Shown: positions 27,511 to 37,900, counted from the first letter of the stretch. The stretch is 64,000 nt of DNA from Microbulbifer sp. YPW1 (GCF_013367775.1 NZ_CP055157.1:744001-808000), one strand, 5' to 3'. The notes: generated by a model not told the origin, from the letters alone. Program-made: numbers and translations.

Positions 27511-30219
27511 TTAATACCTGAAACGCATACCTAATGTGTAAGTGCGCTCACGGGCAAACGTATCGCGAGGGTAGAGATATTCGTCTGCACCACTTCCCCC
27601 ACCAAAGTAATCATTGTAAACCGAGTCGGTAAGGTTAGTTGCTTCCATGGAAACCGTAAGGTTTTCATTGAGGTCGTAATTAAGTGCCAGGTCGAGCGAG
27701 TCCGTTTCCTTAACAATCACAGAATTGCCCGGTTGATCCCCTGCCTCATTGAAACTCAGGTAATAATCACTCCGCCAGTTGTATGCCAGTCGAGCGGAGA
27801 AATCGTATTTTTCATACAAGAGAATCAGGTTGTAGGATTCATCCGAAACGTTCGCCAGGTTCTGCATTTCGGTATTGCCTTCTGCATCGGGGGGAGACTC
27901 CGCCTCGCCATCCATAAAGGTCGCATTTGCCTGAATACCGAAGCCAGACCAGAACCCTGGCAGGTTGTCGAAGAACTGCGTATAGGCAATTTCTAGCCCC
28001 TCAAGCGAACCGGAACCGGTATTTTGTGGTCGAGTAACCTGATAAGGCACACCATCCCGCATTTCCTCAGACGCATAGAACTGGATGTAGCCATCAATAT
28101 CCCGGTAAAACATGCCTGCACTCACGGAACTGGCATCGCCAAAATACCATTCCAGTGATACATCCATGTTTCTGGATTCAATAGCATCCAGTTCCGGGTT
28201 GCCGCCATTGCCGGTGCCGAAATCTGGCTGAGTGGGTGTAGGCTGAAAATACGCTGTGGATGGATTCAAGTCCGCAAATCCCGGACGTGTAAGCGTCTCG
28301 CTTGCCGAGCCGCGCAAATACAGGTCATCCCGCAATGCCAACCGCGCACTCGCACTCGGCAACAACTTGGTTGCGCTGACTTCAGTATTTACCGGCTGAA
28401 GCACAGACTGACCATTGTCATCAATGACACTGGTACCACGCAGAGTGGAATCCAGGCGTACCAATCGCGCGCCCACTACACCATCCAATTCCATATTACC
28501 CAATGAGGTCTGGTAATCAGTTTTTATATAAGCTGCGTAATTGTTTTCGTCATTATCGAAGAATAACGCCGGAATAAATTCCGGGCCTTCGGGTAAGGCG
28601 TCGTAACCCATCGCCTCGCGAATTTCGGCACGGCGAGACAACAGGTAGTCGCGGCTCGGAGTTAACCATTGTGAGGTATTAAGGTCAGTGACATCACTCA
28701 GAAAACCTGACGGCGTCATATCTTCCAGGCCGGGGAAATCGGTCAAACTTAATTCCTGACCAGAAATATTTGGGCTACCACCGGTATCCGCAGACTGGTT
28801 AAATGCATTTCGCTGGCTCAGACGCACTCCAAAATCCAGCGATGAAAACAGGCCCTCCTCGAGCGCGTAGCTAAAATCGGTCTTCCATGTGGTCTCGCTA
28901 CCTTCTTGGCGGCTGCGCTGATCAAAGAACTGATTTAGCAGATACTGAGAAGGATCACTCAGGTCGTAAGAACTGCCGTCCCCATTCTCGATGGTCACAT
29001 CAGAAACACCTGACGCCGTCTTAGCGAAGTCGTAGGTGATACGTGGAGCGAAGAATGCCAGATCCAGAATAAAGGTTTTGTTGTCTGCCTCACTGGTTGT
29101 GTGCGAGAGCTCACTGCTAACCGTCAGTTTGTCGAAGGTCCACTCCCCGCCGAACGCAACCTGCGTGGTATCAGAACTATTGAACAAGGCCTGGTTACTG
29201 GTGATAGTGCCCGGTGCATCGTCGCGCACGTACTCCTGCGCTACATTCGTTCCCGGCTTGTACTCAGTTACATATCCGAGCTGCCCACCCCAGGACGGAA
29301 TCGGCACCCAGAAGTTCAGCTGGGAGTCTTGTTCATACCCAACGTGAAAAAATTCTGCGTAGTATTCGCTGTTGTCATTTGGGCTCCACTGGAAGGCCCC
29401 GTTATATGAGGTGCGGTTGCGATCACCGTACCGGAAATAAGATCCGATCACATTGGGAATGAGCGTGGGCTCACCAGGATTCGGCGGCGCTATGGTATTC
29501 GGATTAGTAATTTCAGTGGCGAAAGGCGCTGTCACAAAGTTGACCTGATCCATATAGCCGCGATCTTGATACGAGACGCTCAACATTGCACCAAAATCGC
29601 TACCGCCACTGCTCCAGTTGTTATTGATCGTGACGCTACCGACCGGGTCGGTGGATTCAGCCCGCTCGCTGTATACGGAGCGTAAGCCACCAGCAATGGT
29701 AAAGCCGTCATCAAAATCAAAAGGGCGGCGAAGATGCACATCGACAACACCGGCTATCCCACCTTCAATATCCTTTGCACTCGCGGATTTTTTGACATCT
29801 ACACGCTGCAGCAGGTCCGCCGGTATATCAGAAAGAGAAACACCGCGACCAGTCGTGGTGAAAATATTACGTCCGTTTAAAGTAGTAACGACGTTGGGAA
29901 GTCCCCGCACCAGAACCGTGGAAGCCTCGCCGTTGGCGCGGGCAATTTGCACCCCGGTGACACGCTGTAACGCCTCTGCAACGCTGTTATCAGGTAGTTT
30001 GCCAATATCTTCGGCAACAATGGAATCGACCACTTGAAGGGTTTTCATCTTGATTGCCTGGGCACTTTCCACACTGCTTCGCACCCCGCGAACGACAACC
30101 TCCTCCATAGTGGCATCGGACTCTTCGTTTTGAGGCACTTGCTGTGCGTAAGCTTGTGACACGCCCAACATTGCCAATAGCGCAATGGACGCACTTAACC
30201 TGTTTTGTTTGAACATCAT
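27511..30219 (-). CDS. TonB-dependent receptor, Xanthomonas/Caulobacter type (receptor 1)
   Basis: Outer-membrane active-transport barrel for oligosaccharides, 902 residues. The signal peptide is MMFKQNRLSASIALLAMLGVSQAYA; a TonB box-like EEVVVRGVRSS follows at about 40. The plug has VVDSIVAEDIGKLPDNSVAEALQRVTGVQI and RGLPNVVTTLNGRNIFTTTGRG, typical of the TIGR01782 class. The barrel ends RTYTLGMRFRY, with terminal aromatic Tyr. Preceded by GGAGAG and a leader of about 350 nt. Flanked by ettA and a broken ettA 3' copy. It is related to receptor 2 but clearly diverged. The position beside arabinanases suggests an arabino-oligosaccharide substrate (inference). Confidence 0.92.
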   Translation of the reverse strand: MMFKQNRLSASIALLAMLGVSQAYAQQVPQNEESDATMEEVVVRGVRSSVESAQAIKMKTLQVVDSIVAEDIGKLPDNSVAEALQRVTGVQIARANGEASTVLVRGLPNVVTTLNGRNIFTTTGRGVSLSDIPADLLQRVDVKKSASAKDIEGGIAGVVDVHLRRPFDFDDGFTIAGGLRSVYSERAESTDPVGSVTINNNWSSGGSDFGAMLSVSYQDRGYMDQVNFVTAPFATEITNPNTIAPPNPGEPTLIPNVIGSYFRYGDRNRTSYNGAFQWSPNDNSEYYAEFFHVGYEQDSQLNFWVPIPSWGGQLGYVTEYKPGTNVAQEYVRDDAPGTITSNQALFNSSDTTQVAFGGEWTFDKLTVSSELSHTTSEADNKTFILDLAFFAPRITYDFAKTASGVSDVTIENGDGSSYDLSDPSQYLLNQFFDQRSRQEGSETTWKTDFSYALEEGLFSSLDFGVRLSQRNAFNQSADTGGSPNISGQELSLTDFPGLEDMTPSGFLSDVTDLNTSQWLTPSRDYLLSRRAEIREAMGYDALPEGPEFIPALFFDNDENNYAAYIKTDYQTSLGNMELDGVVGARLVRLDSTLRGTSVIDDNGQSVLQPVNTEVSATKLLPSASARLALRDDLYLRGSASETLTRPGFADLNPSTAYFQPTPTQPDFGTGNGGNPELDAIESRNMDVSLEWYFGDASSVSAGMFYRDIDGYIQFYASEEMRDGVPYQVTRPQNTGSGSLEGLEIAYTQFFDNLPGFWSGFGIQANATFMDGEAESPPDAEGNTEMQNLANVSDESYNLILLYEKYDFSARLAYNWRSDYYLSFNEAGDQPGNSVIVKETDSLDLALNYDLNENLTVSMEATNLTDSVYNDYFGGGSGADEYLYPRDTFARERTYTLGMRFRY

Positions 30220-30574
30220 TCTCTCCTGTCATCGAATTTATCGTTATTACTAATAATTCGGGCCAACTTCTCAGCCCGTACAACCTGTGATCACACAACA
30301 ACGTCGACACGCACTAGCGCGGGATCGACCCTGAACAAAGCGAATCTGGTAACGCACATTGATATGGAGTGGCGGGAATTCGAAGGGAAGTAGAGAGAAC
30401 AGCGAGACGGGTTTCTGCGGGATACAGCAGCCCCTCGGACACATACATTATCGGCATTTTTTTCTCTCATTATTGGCGCGATTTCAATCATATTGGTATC
30501 GCACTTCTTATCGTATTTAGAGGTCTCTTAGGTAAAACGCAATATACCCGCCCCTATTTGTATTACTTTTATCG

Positions 30575-30603
30575 ATATTATCGACCAATATTAACGGAGT
30601 CAA
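30575..30603 (-). promoter_or_regulatory. predicted sigma70 promoter of TonB receptor 1
   Basis: Minus-strand TTGACT (30603-30598), 17-nt spacer, TAATAT (30580-30575). A 16-bp element shared with the receptor 2 promoter (30555-30570) covers the expected start site. Confidence 0.7.
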
Positions 30604-30696
30604 CGCTATAAATGACGGTATAGTTATATGTTATTACTAATTGGCGCGAATTAATCCTTTGCAGAACCGAAATCCAAATTATGACGATTAGCCCGA

Positions 30697-31020
30697 CGGT
30701 AAATGTGGCTGTCTACACTTGGCTTACCCTCTGAAACAGGGCACCAATCTACTGCCGCGAGAGAATCGTCCAACGACCTGAACATCGAAACCCTGTGAGC
30801 TCCGGAAGAAGTGCTGTGGAGTTTCCCCGGCTGCGCCATGGTGATCTCGCAAGATCGCTGGTTCCTGGACCGGGTGGCAACACACATCCTGGCCTATGAA
30901 GGCGACAGCAAGGTGGTGTTCTTTGAGGGGAACTACACCGAATACCACGAGGACTTCGTGGCACGCAATGGTGAAAATGCCACGCCGCACCGGATGCAGT
31001 ACAAGAAGATCAAGACCTGA
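30697..31020 (+). pseudogene. broken duplicate of the ettA 3' end
   Basis: It corresponds to ettA 27128-27450. The last 180 bp are almost identical (one difference in the final 150 bp, stop codon included), while the first 100 bp are about 75-80% identical with a one-base deletion near 30760 and an in-frame TGA at 30796-30798. No start or ATPase core is present, so it cannot make EttA. It keeps a terminator like that of the intact gene. Confidence 0.9.
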
Positions 31021-31040
31021 TCTTCTTTTCGATAGAACTG

Positions 31041-31066
31041 AAAAAGCCCGCTGTTGCGGGCTTTTT
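31041..31066. terminator. terminator after the ettA remnant
   Basis: An 11-bp stem (AAAAAGCCCGC/GCGGGCTTTTT), loop TGTT, with T-runs on both strands. It closely resembles the terminator after intact ettA and would also serve receptor 2 read from the right. Confidence 0.9.
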
Positions 31067-31146
31067 TATACCTGAAAAAATATCTTGCAACAAAAAAGCA
31101 GCCCGAAGGCTGCTTGAAGGAAGATCGTGGCACTAAACCATGGCGA

Positions 31147-33975
31147 TTAGAAAGAGTAGCGCGCTCCCAGTGCGAAGGTACGACTGAAGATCGCATTACC
31201 AAGGTTGTAAATACTCTGGTTCTCGTAGTAGCTGCGATACTCTTCATCAGTCAGGTTGGTCGCATCGAAGGTCACAACAAGATTGTCGCTAACATCGTAG
31301 CTCGCCTGGAAATCCATACTGACTTCCGCTTCGCGGTAAACGCCCAGCGGGTTGGCGAACGAGCGTGCTTCATAGTTGGCCAGGAAGTCATCACGCCATA
31401 CGTAGGAAAGACGCATATCCAGATCGTTCTTGTCGTACGCCAGCACAACACTATAGGAAGAATCGGAAACACCAAAGATCGGGGTATCTTCCATCCCGAC
31501 CAGAATACCCTGGTCATCATATACCGGCACATCCTGCTCGGAATCGAGCATGGTGTAGCTCGCCTGGACACCGAAGCCGTCCAGCAGTCCCGGCAGGTTC
31601 TCGGGGAAATAGGTCGCACCGAGTTCCAGCCCCTGCAGCCTACCGTTGGAGGTATTGCCCGGCGTCGTCAGGATATAACGGGACGGCTCATCCTCGGTTT
31701 CAGCCTGGTATGTGACATAGCTTTTCGCGTCATAGAAAAAGCCTTCAATATCGCGACGAAATACTGTGCCATACACCGCGCTAGCATCGCCAAAATAGTA
31801 CTCCAGAGAAATATCGTAGTTTTGGGACTCTACCGGCTCTAGATCCGGGTTACCCGCTGTAGCCGTACCGTTGGCGTCGGTTACTGTAGGCGCATAGTTA
31901 ATCCATGGGTTCAGCTGAGCAAAACCGGGGCGCTGCAGTGTGCTAGTATAGGCAAAGCGGGCGATCAGATCATCGGTAATACCATAGCGCACTGTGAAAG
32001 TAGGCAGTAACTTCGAATTACTTCCGCTGCCAGTTTCGGCCAGCGGATTCCCATTCGCATCCAGTTGAGCAACATCAAAGAAGGTCATGTCGCGGGAGGT
32101 GCTCACGTAGCGCAGACCGAAGATCCCGTCGACAACACGCCCGGCAACTTCCATTTCATAGTTTGCCTGAGCGTAAACTGATGTCGTGTCTTCGTCTAAT
32201 TCAAAAGTTGTCAGCTGCTGCTCAGCGGTCAGACCGTAGAGAGCACGAAACTCGTCGATATTATCGTGAATATAGTGACCATTCGGCGCAGCCCATGACA
32301 GAGGGATGTCTGCACGACCATCGTAAAAATTCTTATTGATACTGACCAGGTTTTCATCCAGTTCCGCAGCATTCCGCCCCAGGAAACCCTCCTGTCCACG
32401 AGTGGCCTCGGAAGCAAAACGCCCTTCGTGGCGCAGGCCAAAGCTGACCTGATTCACCGGACCCCAGTTGACGTCTAGCTCACCATCCAGCTTCACAGTT
32501 ACCGCATCACCTTCACGGCTGCTGCCATTGTCATATAGCTGGGCAACATTCCACTGGGCAGCATCCGTCAGATCGCTTTCATCGACGTCAGGCGTTTCCG
32601 GGTTGTCGTAAAACTCAAGTGCAGGTTCACCGTTACCGGTATTGAAGTCCACTCCGAGACCGTAAGCTACCCGGTCGAAGCGCATAGCCACAAAGCTGTC
32701 TTCAAACTGGCTATCCTGGTAGATCAGCTCAGATGAAAGACGAAAGCTGTCACTAATGTCCCAGTTACCGCCCAGGGCATAGACAAAGCTGTCGGTTTTG
32801 CCCGTGGTAATGTCCCCGCTGGTAAAGCCGTACGGGAAAGCCACATCACGGCTTTTGACCACGTTGGTTCCGTCAAACAGCTCAACTTCGCCGCCCCTTG
32901 GCAGGTGAGAATTTCCGCCCCACCAATCCACAAAAGTGAAATTCAGAGAGTTGAAAGACTCGTTGCGATAGCCATTGTAGAAGGCTTCGAACAGGTATTC
33001 TGATGAGTCGTTCGGTGCCCATTGCAGAGAGATATTAGCGGCCGGGCGCTCGCGCTTACCGGTGAAATCTGAAGCGAATACGGCATCGCGCCCCAGAATG
33101 TACTCTACTTCCTCGCCGTTCATGGTCAGAGTTGATCCCGCACCATATGGTAGGCCACTTTCCAGGCCAGGCTCCCATACAGGACTTTCGGCAACACGAC
33201 CGTCGTCAGTCTGGATGCGCTCGTACGGCACCCAGCCTTCGGGCGCATCACCAGTCACAAATGGCACAGCTGCGCCAGGGGTAATACTTTGGTCGCGGTA
33301 GTTGGTCTCGGCATAAGACACGTTCACCAGCGCGCCAAATTTACCGAAGTCGCCTTCCCAGGAGTTAGCAAACAGGCCGCTGAAATTCGGGTCAGTGGAG
33401 TCAGCCTGTTCCTGATGGATTCCGCGGCCCGCCAGTACAACTTTACTGCCATCAAAATCGAACGGGCGGTTGGTGCGGATGTCGATCTGACCGGCAATGC
33501 CGCTGGAAATCTGGGAGGCGTCACGAGTTTTGTAAACTTCAACTCCGCGCAGCAGGCTCGCGGGAATATCGGCCAGGGCTACGGAACGACCGGAGGCGGT
33601 AAAAATCTGACGCCCGTTAACGGTGGTAGTGACGTCGCTTAAGCCGCGGATGGCGACATCGGAAACCTCACCGGCGCCGCGATTAGTAACCTGAACGCCG
33701 GTAACCCGCTGCAGAGCCTCAACCACGTTGTTATCAGGGAATTTACCGATATCTTCAGCAACGATGGAATCTACAATCTGGAAGCTGTCGCGCTTGATAT
33801 CAATCGCTTTAGTCAAACTAGCCCGAACACCAGTTACAACGACCTCTTCAAGTGCAGCAGACTCATCAATCTCCGCATCGTATTGGCTGGATTCTTGAGC
33901 CAGTGCGGTAGCGCTCATGCCGCCGAACGCAGTCACCATGGCAATGGATGAACTCAATAGGTGTCGCCTGAACAT
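31147..33975 (-). CDS. TonB-dependent receptor, Xanthomonas/Caulobacter type (receptor 2)
   Basis: Outer-membrane transporter of 942 residues from the ATG at 33975 (MFRRHLLSSSIAMVTAFGG), chosen because GGGAGAG precedes it and the signal peptide then starts correctly; an in-frame start at 34053 would add 26 non-signal residues. TonB box-like LEEVVVTGVRAS near 42; plug VDSIVAEDIGKFPDNNVVEALQRVTGVQV and NGRQIFTASGRS; barrel ends FALGARYSF. Same class and orientation as receptor 1, with matching promoter architecture. It lies head-to-head with the GH43-LamG arabinanase gene across 942 nt. Likely imports arabinan-derived oligosaccharides (inference). Confidence 0.92.
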   Translation of the reverse strand: MFRRHLLSSSIAMVTAFGGMSATALAQESSQYDAEIDESAALEEVVVTGVRASLTKAIDIKRDSFQIVDSIVAEDIGKFPDNNVVEALQRVTGVQVTNRGAGEVSDVAIRGLSDVTTTVNGRQIFTASGRSVALADIPASLLRGVEVYKTRDASQISSGIAGQIDIRTNRPFDFDGSKVVLAGRGIHQEQADSTDPNFSGLFANSWEGDFGKFGALVNVSYAETNYRDQSITPGAAVPFVTGDAPEGWVPYERIQTDDGRVAESPVWEPGLESGLPYGAGSTLTMNGEEVEYILGRDAVFASDFTGKRERPAANISLQWAPNDSSEYLFEAFYNGYRNESFNSLNFTFVDWWGGNSHLPRGGEVELFDGTNVVKSRDVAFPYGFTSGDITTGKTDSFVYALGGNWDISDSFRLSSELIYQDSQFEDSFVAMRFDRVAYGLGVDFNTGNGEPALEFYDNPETPDVDESDLTDAAQWNVAQLYDNGSSREGDAVTVKLDGELDVNWGPVNQVSFGLRHEGRFASEATRGQEGFLGRNAAELDENLVSINKNFYDGRADIPLSWAAPNGHYIHDNIDEFRALYGLTAEQQLTTFELDEDTTSVYAQANYEMEVAGRVVDGIFGLRYVSTSRDMTFFDVAQLDANGNPLAETGSGSNSKLLPTFTVRYGITDDLIARFAYTSTLQRPGFAQLNPWINYAPTVTDANGTATAGNPDLEPVESQNYDISLEYYFGDASAVYGTVFRRDIEGFFYDAKSYVTYQAETEDEPSRYILTTPGNTSNGRLQGLELGATYFPENLPGLLDGFGVQASYTMLDSEQDVPVYDDQGILVGMEDTPIFGVSDSSYSVVLAYDKNDLDMRLSYVWRDDFLANYEARSFANPLGVYREAEVSMDFQASYDVSDNLVVTFDATNLTDEEYRSYYENQSIYNLGNAIFSRTFALGARYSF

Positions 33976-34459
33976 ATTATCTCTCCCATCTGGGGTGTTT
34001 TTATTGTGTTGCCGAATTCCGGAGGGTGTATCCACCGCTCCTGGCTTTTCCACGTCGTACCTCTACGCGGGTTTATGCCTGTAACTTGATTGCGGAGCTT
34101 GTCCCGGCCAAAAGTTGGCTGGCCTCGCTTCGCTTACGAGATACGGGCATCGAGGGGTTGGTGGTGCTCAGGGAGCACAAACCCCATTCGGTTTCGGGCA
34201 GATGAGAGCCATCAAGCTGGCTGGACAGGCAACAGACATGACTAATGACGCTGACCACGAAGGATCGCAGGGAAGTCGTCTCTCGCACATCGCTGGTTCT
34301 CGACTCTCTTATTATTCGGCGCTCGTCTCGGCTATACCGGCTCGCACTCGCTTTTATGTGGTGTCTGTAAGCCCCATTTCTGGACGCGTGTCTTGTTGAA
34401 ATGTGAGACAACGCCAGAGGGACTTCAGTATTTACACCTTATTTGTATTACTTTTGGCC

Positions 34460-34488
34460 ATCCTAGCCCCATATTTGGTACTCGTCAA
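34460..34488 (-). promoter_or_regulatory. predicted sigma70 promoter of TonB receptor 2
   Basis: Minus-strand TTGACG (34488-34483), 17-nt spacer, TAGGAT (34465-34460). The 16-bp element AAAAGTAATACAAATA (34455-34440) at the expected start site is identical, at the same spacing, to that of receptor 1. Confidence 0.65.
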
Positions 34489-34622
34489 CGGTATTAAAGC
34501 CCTTTTTATTATACAAAATGACGATTGACCGTAAGTAAGGTTGCGCCTCCAGTCACACAGGGTGCTGATTTCCGCGCCAGCGCCCCACTTGCAGCCAAAA
34601 GTGCGCTAGTACTTACACACTT

Positions 34623-34636
34623 ATTTGGCGTCAAAT
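34623..34636. promoter_or_regulatory. candidate operator-like palindrome
   Basis: ATTTGGCGTCAAAT is palindromic around a central CG with one mismatched pair, the general form of LacI-family operators. No regulator gene is nearby, so this is tentative. Confidence 0.3.
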
Positions 34637-34917
34637 TCTCCACATGCTGTGCAATAAATCAACAATCCCTGGGAACCTACCAGATTTATCGCGCCAAAAG
34701 AGTGCGCACCTAGAGATAGTGCACAAACTAACTACACATATTATTGTAATACGATAATCCTGTTGGCAACATTACGGTAACCCGAAGCTGGATATGGGGG
34801 CGCACTACTGGGGGCCCTTAGCAGCAATCTCTTTTGGTACTGCGGTATTTGGGTGCCGACGAGACGGGTAATAGCGGAGAGAAAACTCCAGATAATAAGT
34901 AAAAGAAGGATTCACCC

Positions 34918-37900
34918 ATGAAGACCATTCAGCGGGCCAGCTACCTGGCCCTAGTGCTATCCACCTTGATGTCGACTACCGGCTGCTTTGATTCCGGCTC
35001 AGGCGATGACGGCGACAATGGCGGACCGATAGTAACGCCGGAGCCACAACCTGAGCCACAACCTGAGCCGGAGCCCGAGCGCGAGAAAATTCCCGACGCG
35101 GCGGACCCCACTGCCGACGCCAGCGCGATCAACTACAACGATATGGCGGTGCACGATCCATCGGTGATCCGTGACGACGACGGCACCTTCTATGTGTTCG
35201 GCTCACACCTCGACGCGGCGAAAAGTACCGACCTGATGCGCTGGGAGCGTATCGCCGGGGGCGGTGTGAACGATGCCAATCCCCTGTTCAACACCTATGC
35301 AAGCGAGATTTCAGAAGGCCTGGAATGGGTGGGTGGCCATCAGGGCAGCTGGGCGGCCGACGTCATCAAGCTGAACGACGGTAAGTACTACTTCTACTAC
35401 AACCACTGCGCCAACCCTGCCAGTGAAACGGGCGATTGCAATACACCGCGCTCTTACCTTGGCGTGGCGGTGGCCGATACCATCGAAGGCCCCTACATCG
35501 ATCAGGGAATCTTCATTTACTCCGGCATGACGCCAGAAGAAATCGCGGCGGGTTATGTTCCCGACGGGTTCACCGGCACCGAGTACAACCCCACTATCCA
35601 CCCCAACGCCATCGACCCGGATGTTTTCTACGATAAGGATGGCAAGCTGTGGATGCTGTACGGCTCCTATTCCGGAGGGATTTTCATTCTGGAAATGGAT
35701 GAAACCACCGGCAAACCCAAACCCGGCCAGGGCTATGGCAAGCATCTCACCGGTGGTGACCACAGTGCCATTGAAGGCACCTACATGCTGTACAGCCCGG
35801 AGAGCGACTACTACTACCTGTTTATGTCCTTCGGCGGATTTTTCTCCACCGATGGCTACAACATCCGCATCGCCCGCTCCAAAACACCTGATGGCCCATT
35901 CCTGGATGCGGAAGGCAATGACATGGCGGAAGCACGTGGTAGTAATTGGGACAGCTTTGCCCCCTACGGGGTGAAAATGATGGGCGGCTTCGAGTTTGCC
36001 TCAGATGCGGGCGACCCCTACCCAAGCCGCGGCTACCTGGCACCTGGTCATAACTCGGCCTACTACGACGAGGAAACGGGCAAGCATTTTCTGATTACCC
36101 ACACTCGCTTCCCCAATCGCGGCGAAGCCCACTCGGTGCGGGTGCATGAGATGTTCGTCAACGCAGACGGCTGGCTGGTCGCCTCACCCCAACGTTACAC
36201 GCCCATCGAGGGTGACAATATTGTCGACAGCAACGACCTGAACGGTACCTACAAATTCATCAACCACGGCAAGGATATCAACCGCACCGCCAAGCCTACC
36301 CTGTACGTCACCCTGAATGACGACGGCAGTGTGAGCGGGGAAGTCACCGGGGAATATGTCCACGATGTGGAAAACCCGTCGCGGATCAGCTTCACCCTGG
36401 AAATCGATGGCGAAACGGAGGAATACGAAGGTATTACCCGGTGGCAGTGGAATGCCCAGGCGGAAAAGCTGGTACCGGTATTCACCGCCGTTTCCGGCAC
36501 CGGTGAATCCATCTGGGGCCTCAGAATGGATGACCAATCCGATTCCAATACCCTGACTGCGATTACTGCAAACCTGAGTGTGCCCGCTAATACTGCTGAT
36601 GACAGTATCGATCTGCCCACCCGCGGTACCCGCGGCGCTACCATCGCGTGGGTAAGCAGCGACGACAGCGTAATTAAACCCAGCGGTCGAGTAACGCGTC
36701 CGAATGCAGGGGAAGGTGATGCGACGGTGACCCTCACCGCTAATGTGAGCCTGAACGGCATGGATACCACCGTCAATTTCACTATCACGGTGGAGGAGCG
36801 CCAGCCCTATAACCGCACCGCCTGGTACCCCTTTGAAGACAATCTGCAGGAGTCCGCCGGGCGCTTTGCTGCAGGCACCGCCACCGGTGACCGAATCTTC
36901 AATAGCGGCAACGTTGGTTTTACCGCTGGTCACGACGGCCAAGCGCTGCAGCTGGATGGAAGCAACGGCGTACTGCTTCCGGAAGGACTAATCGACAACT
37001 ACGAGTACACGGTTTCCTTCTGGGCCAAACCGACTGCGATCACGCAGCACACACCGACATTCTTCGGAACCGTGAAGGAAGAGGCCACTGATAGCAACGC
37101 GCCGTACTCCAACCACTGGCTGAGCTTCGTACCGCATGCCTGGGACGGCAACACCATGCTATGGGGCAAAAATGGGGATCCTATCTATTTCGACGGAGCA
37201 ACCGGCGAGCTGATTCCCGCCGCTACGTGGACCCATATGGCCTTCGCCGTCGATAACGGGCACGTACGCGTGTACTTAAATGGTGAAGAGAAATTTTCCG
37301 GCGGAACGCTGATCGACTTTTTCAGTGGCAACACAGGAAATTTCGCCCTCGGTGTCAACTACTGGGACCTACCTTTCAACGGCCAGATCGATGAGTTTAA
37401 GGTTTACGAAAGTGCGCTCACTGCTGAAGAAGTCCGCAACCTCGACATCGACAATCAGTCTGATGAAGAGCTGCTGGCATCCGCCGCGGCAATTCTCGAT
37501 CTGGGTGATCTGTCTGCAGTAACCGCAGATTTTGAGCTACCAACAACAGGCCCCTACGCAGCCGCCGTCCGCTGGACTTCCTCCAATCCGAACGCGATTT
37601 CTGTTGACGGCGATACCGGCGTAGTCACCCGCCCGGAAGGGGCTGACTCAGAGGTGACACTCACCGCAACCCTGAGCCTGAACGGCGCACAGCAGGTCAA
37701 GACCTTCAATGCAACGGTGAAGTCCACCGGACTGCCAGCCCCTGTGGCCCACTTCGGCTTCGAACAAACCCTGGATGACGCCGCCGGTAACTTTGGTTCC
37801 GGCGCAGTCGTTGGCGCTCTGATCAATGAAGCCGGCGGCAGCATTACTTACGCCGAAGGTGTGGTCGGGCAGGCCGCGGTGTTCGACGGCGCTTCTGGTG

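Larger units (their letters stand above)
30220..31146. other. 927-nt region: receptor 1 leader and promoter, ettA remnant, terminator
   Basis: From 30220 to about 30568 is the presumed receptor 1 leader, with its promoter at 30575-30603. A strongly AT-rich stretch spans about 30460-30660 and holds two TTGGCGCGA motifs. The ettA remnant (30697-31020) and a terminator (31041-31066) follow. No intact gene. Confidence 0.75.
33976..34917. other. 942-nt divergent intergenic region between receptor 2 and the first GH43 gene
   Basis: No gene accepted. It contains a receptor 2 leader of about 480 nt with a hairpin at 34154-34185 (GTGCTC-AGG-GAGCAC core), the receptor 2 promoter (34460-34488), four copies of the octamer GCCAAAAG, one TTGGCGCGA, and the near-palindrome ATTTGGCGTCAAAT (34623-34636). 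From about 34430 rightward it is AT-rich. Confidence 0.7.

Noticed and set aside
30811..31020. Short intact frame in the ettA remnant as a functional gene
   Set aside because: It starts inside the second ATPase domain, after a frameshift and a stop, with no ribosome site. It is a remnant of EttA, not a separate protein.
31147..33975. Receptor 2 as a siderophore receptor
   Set aside because: The plug motifs match the Xanthomonas/Caulobacter carbohydrate-type class and no siderophore or iron genes are nearby. The substrate remains unproven.
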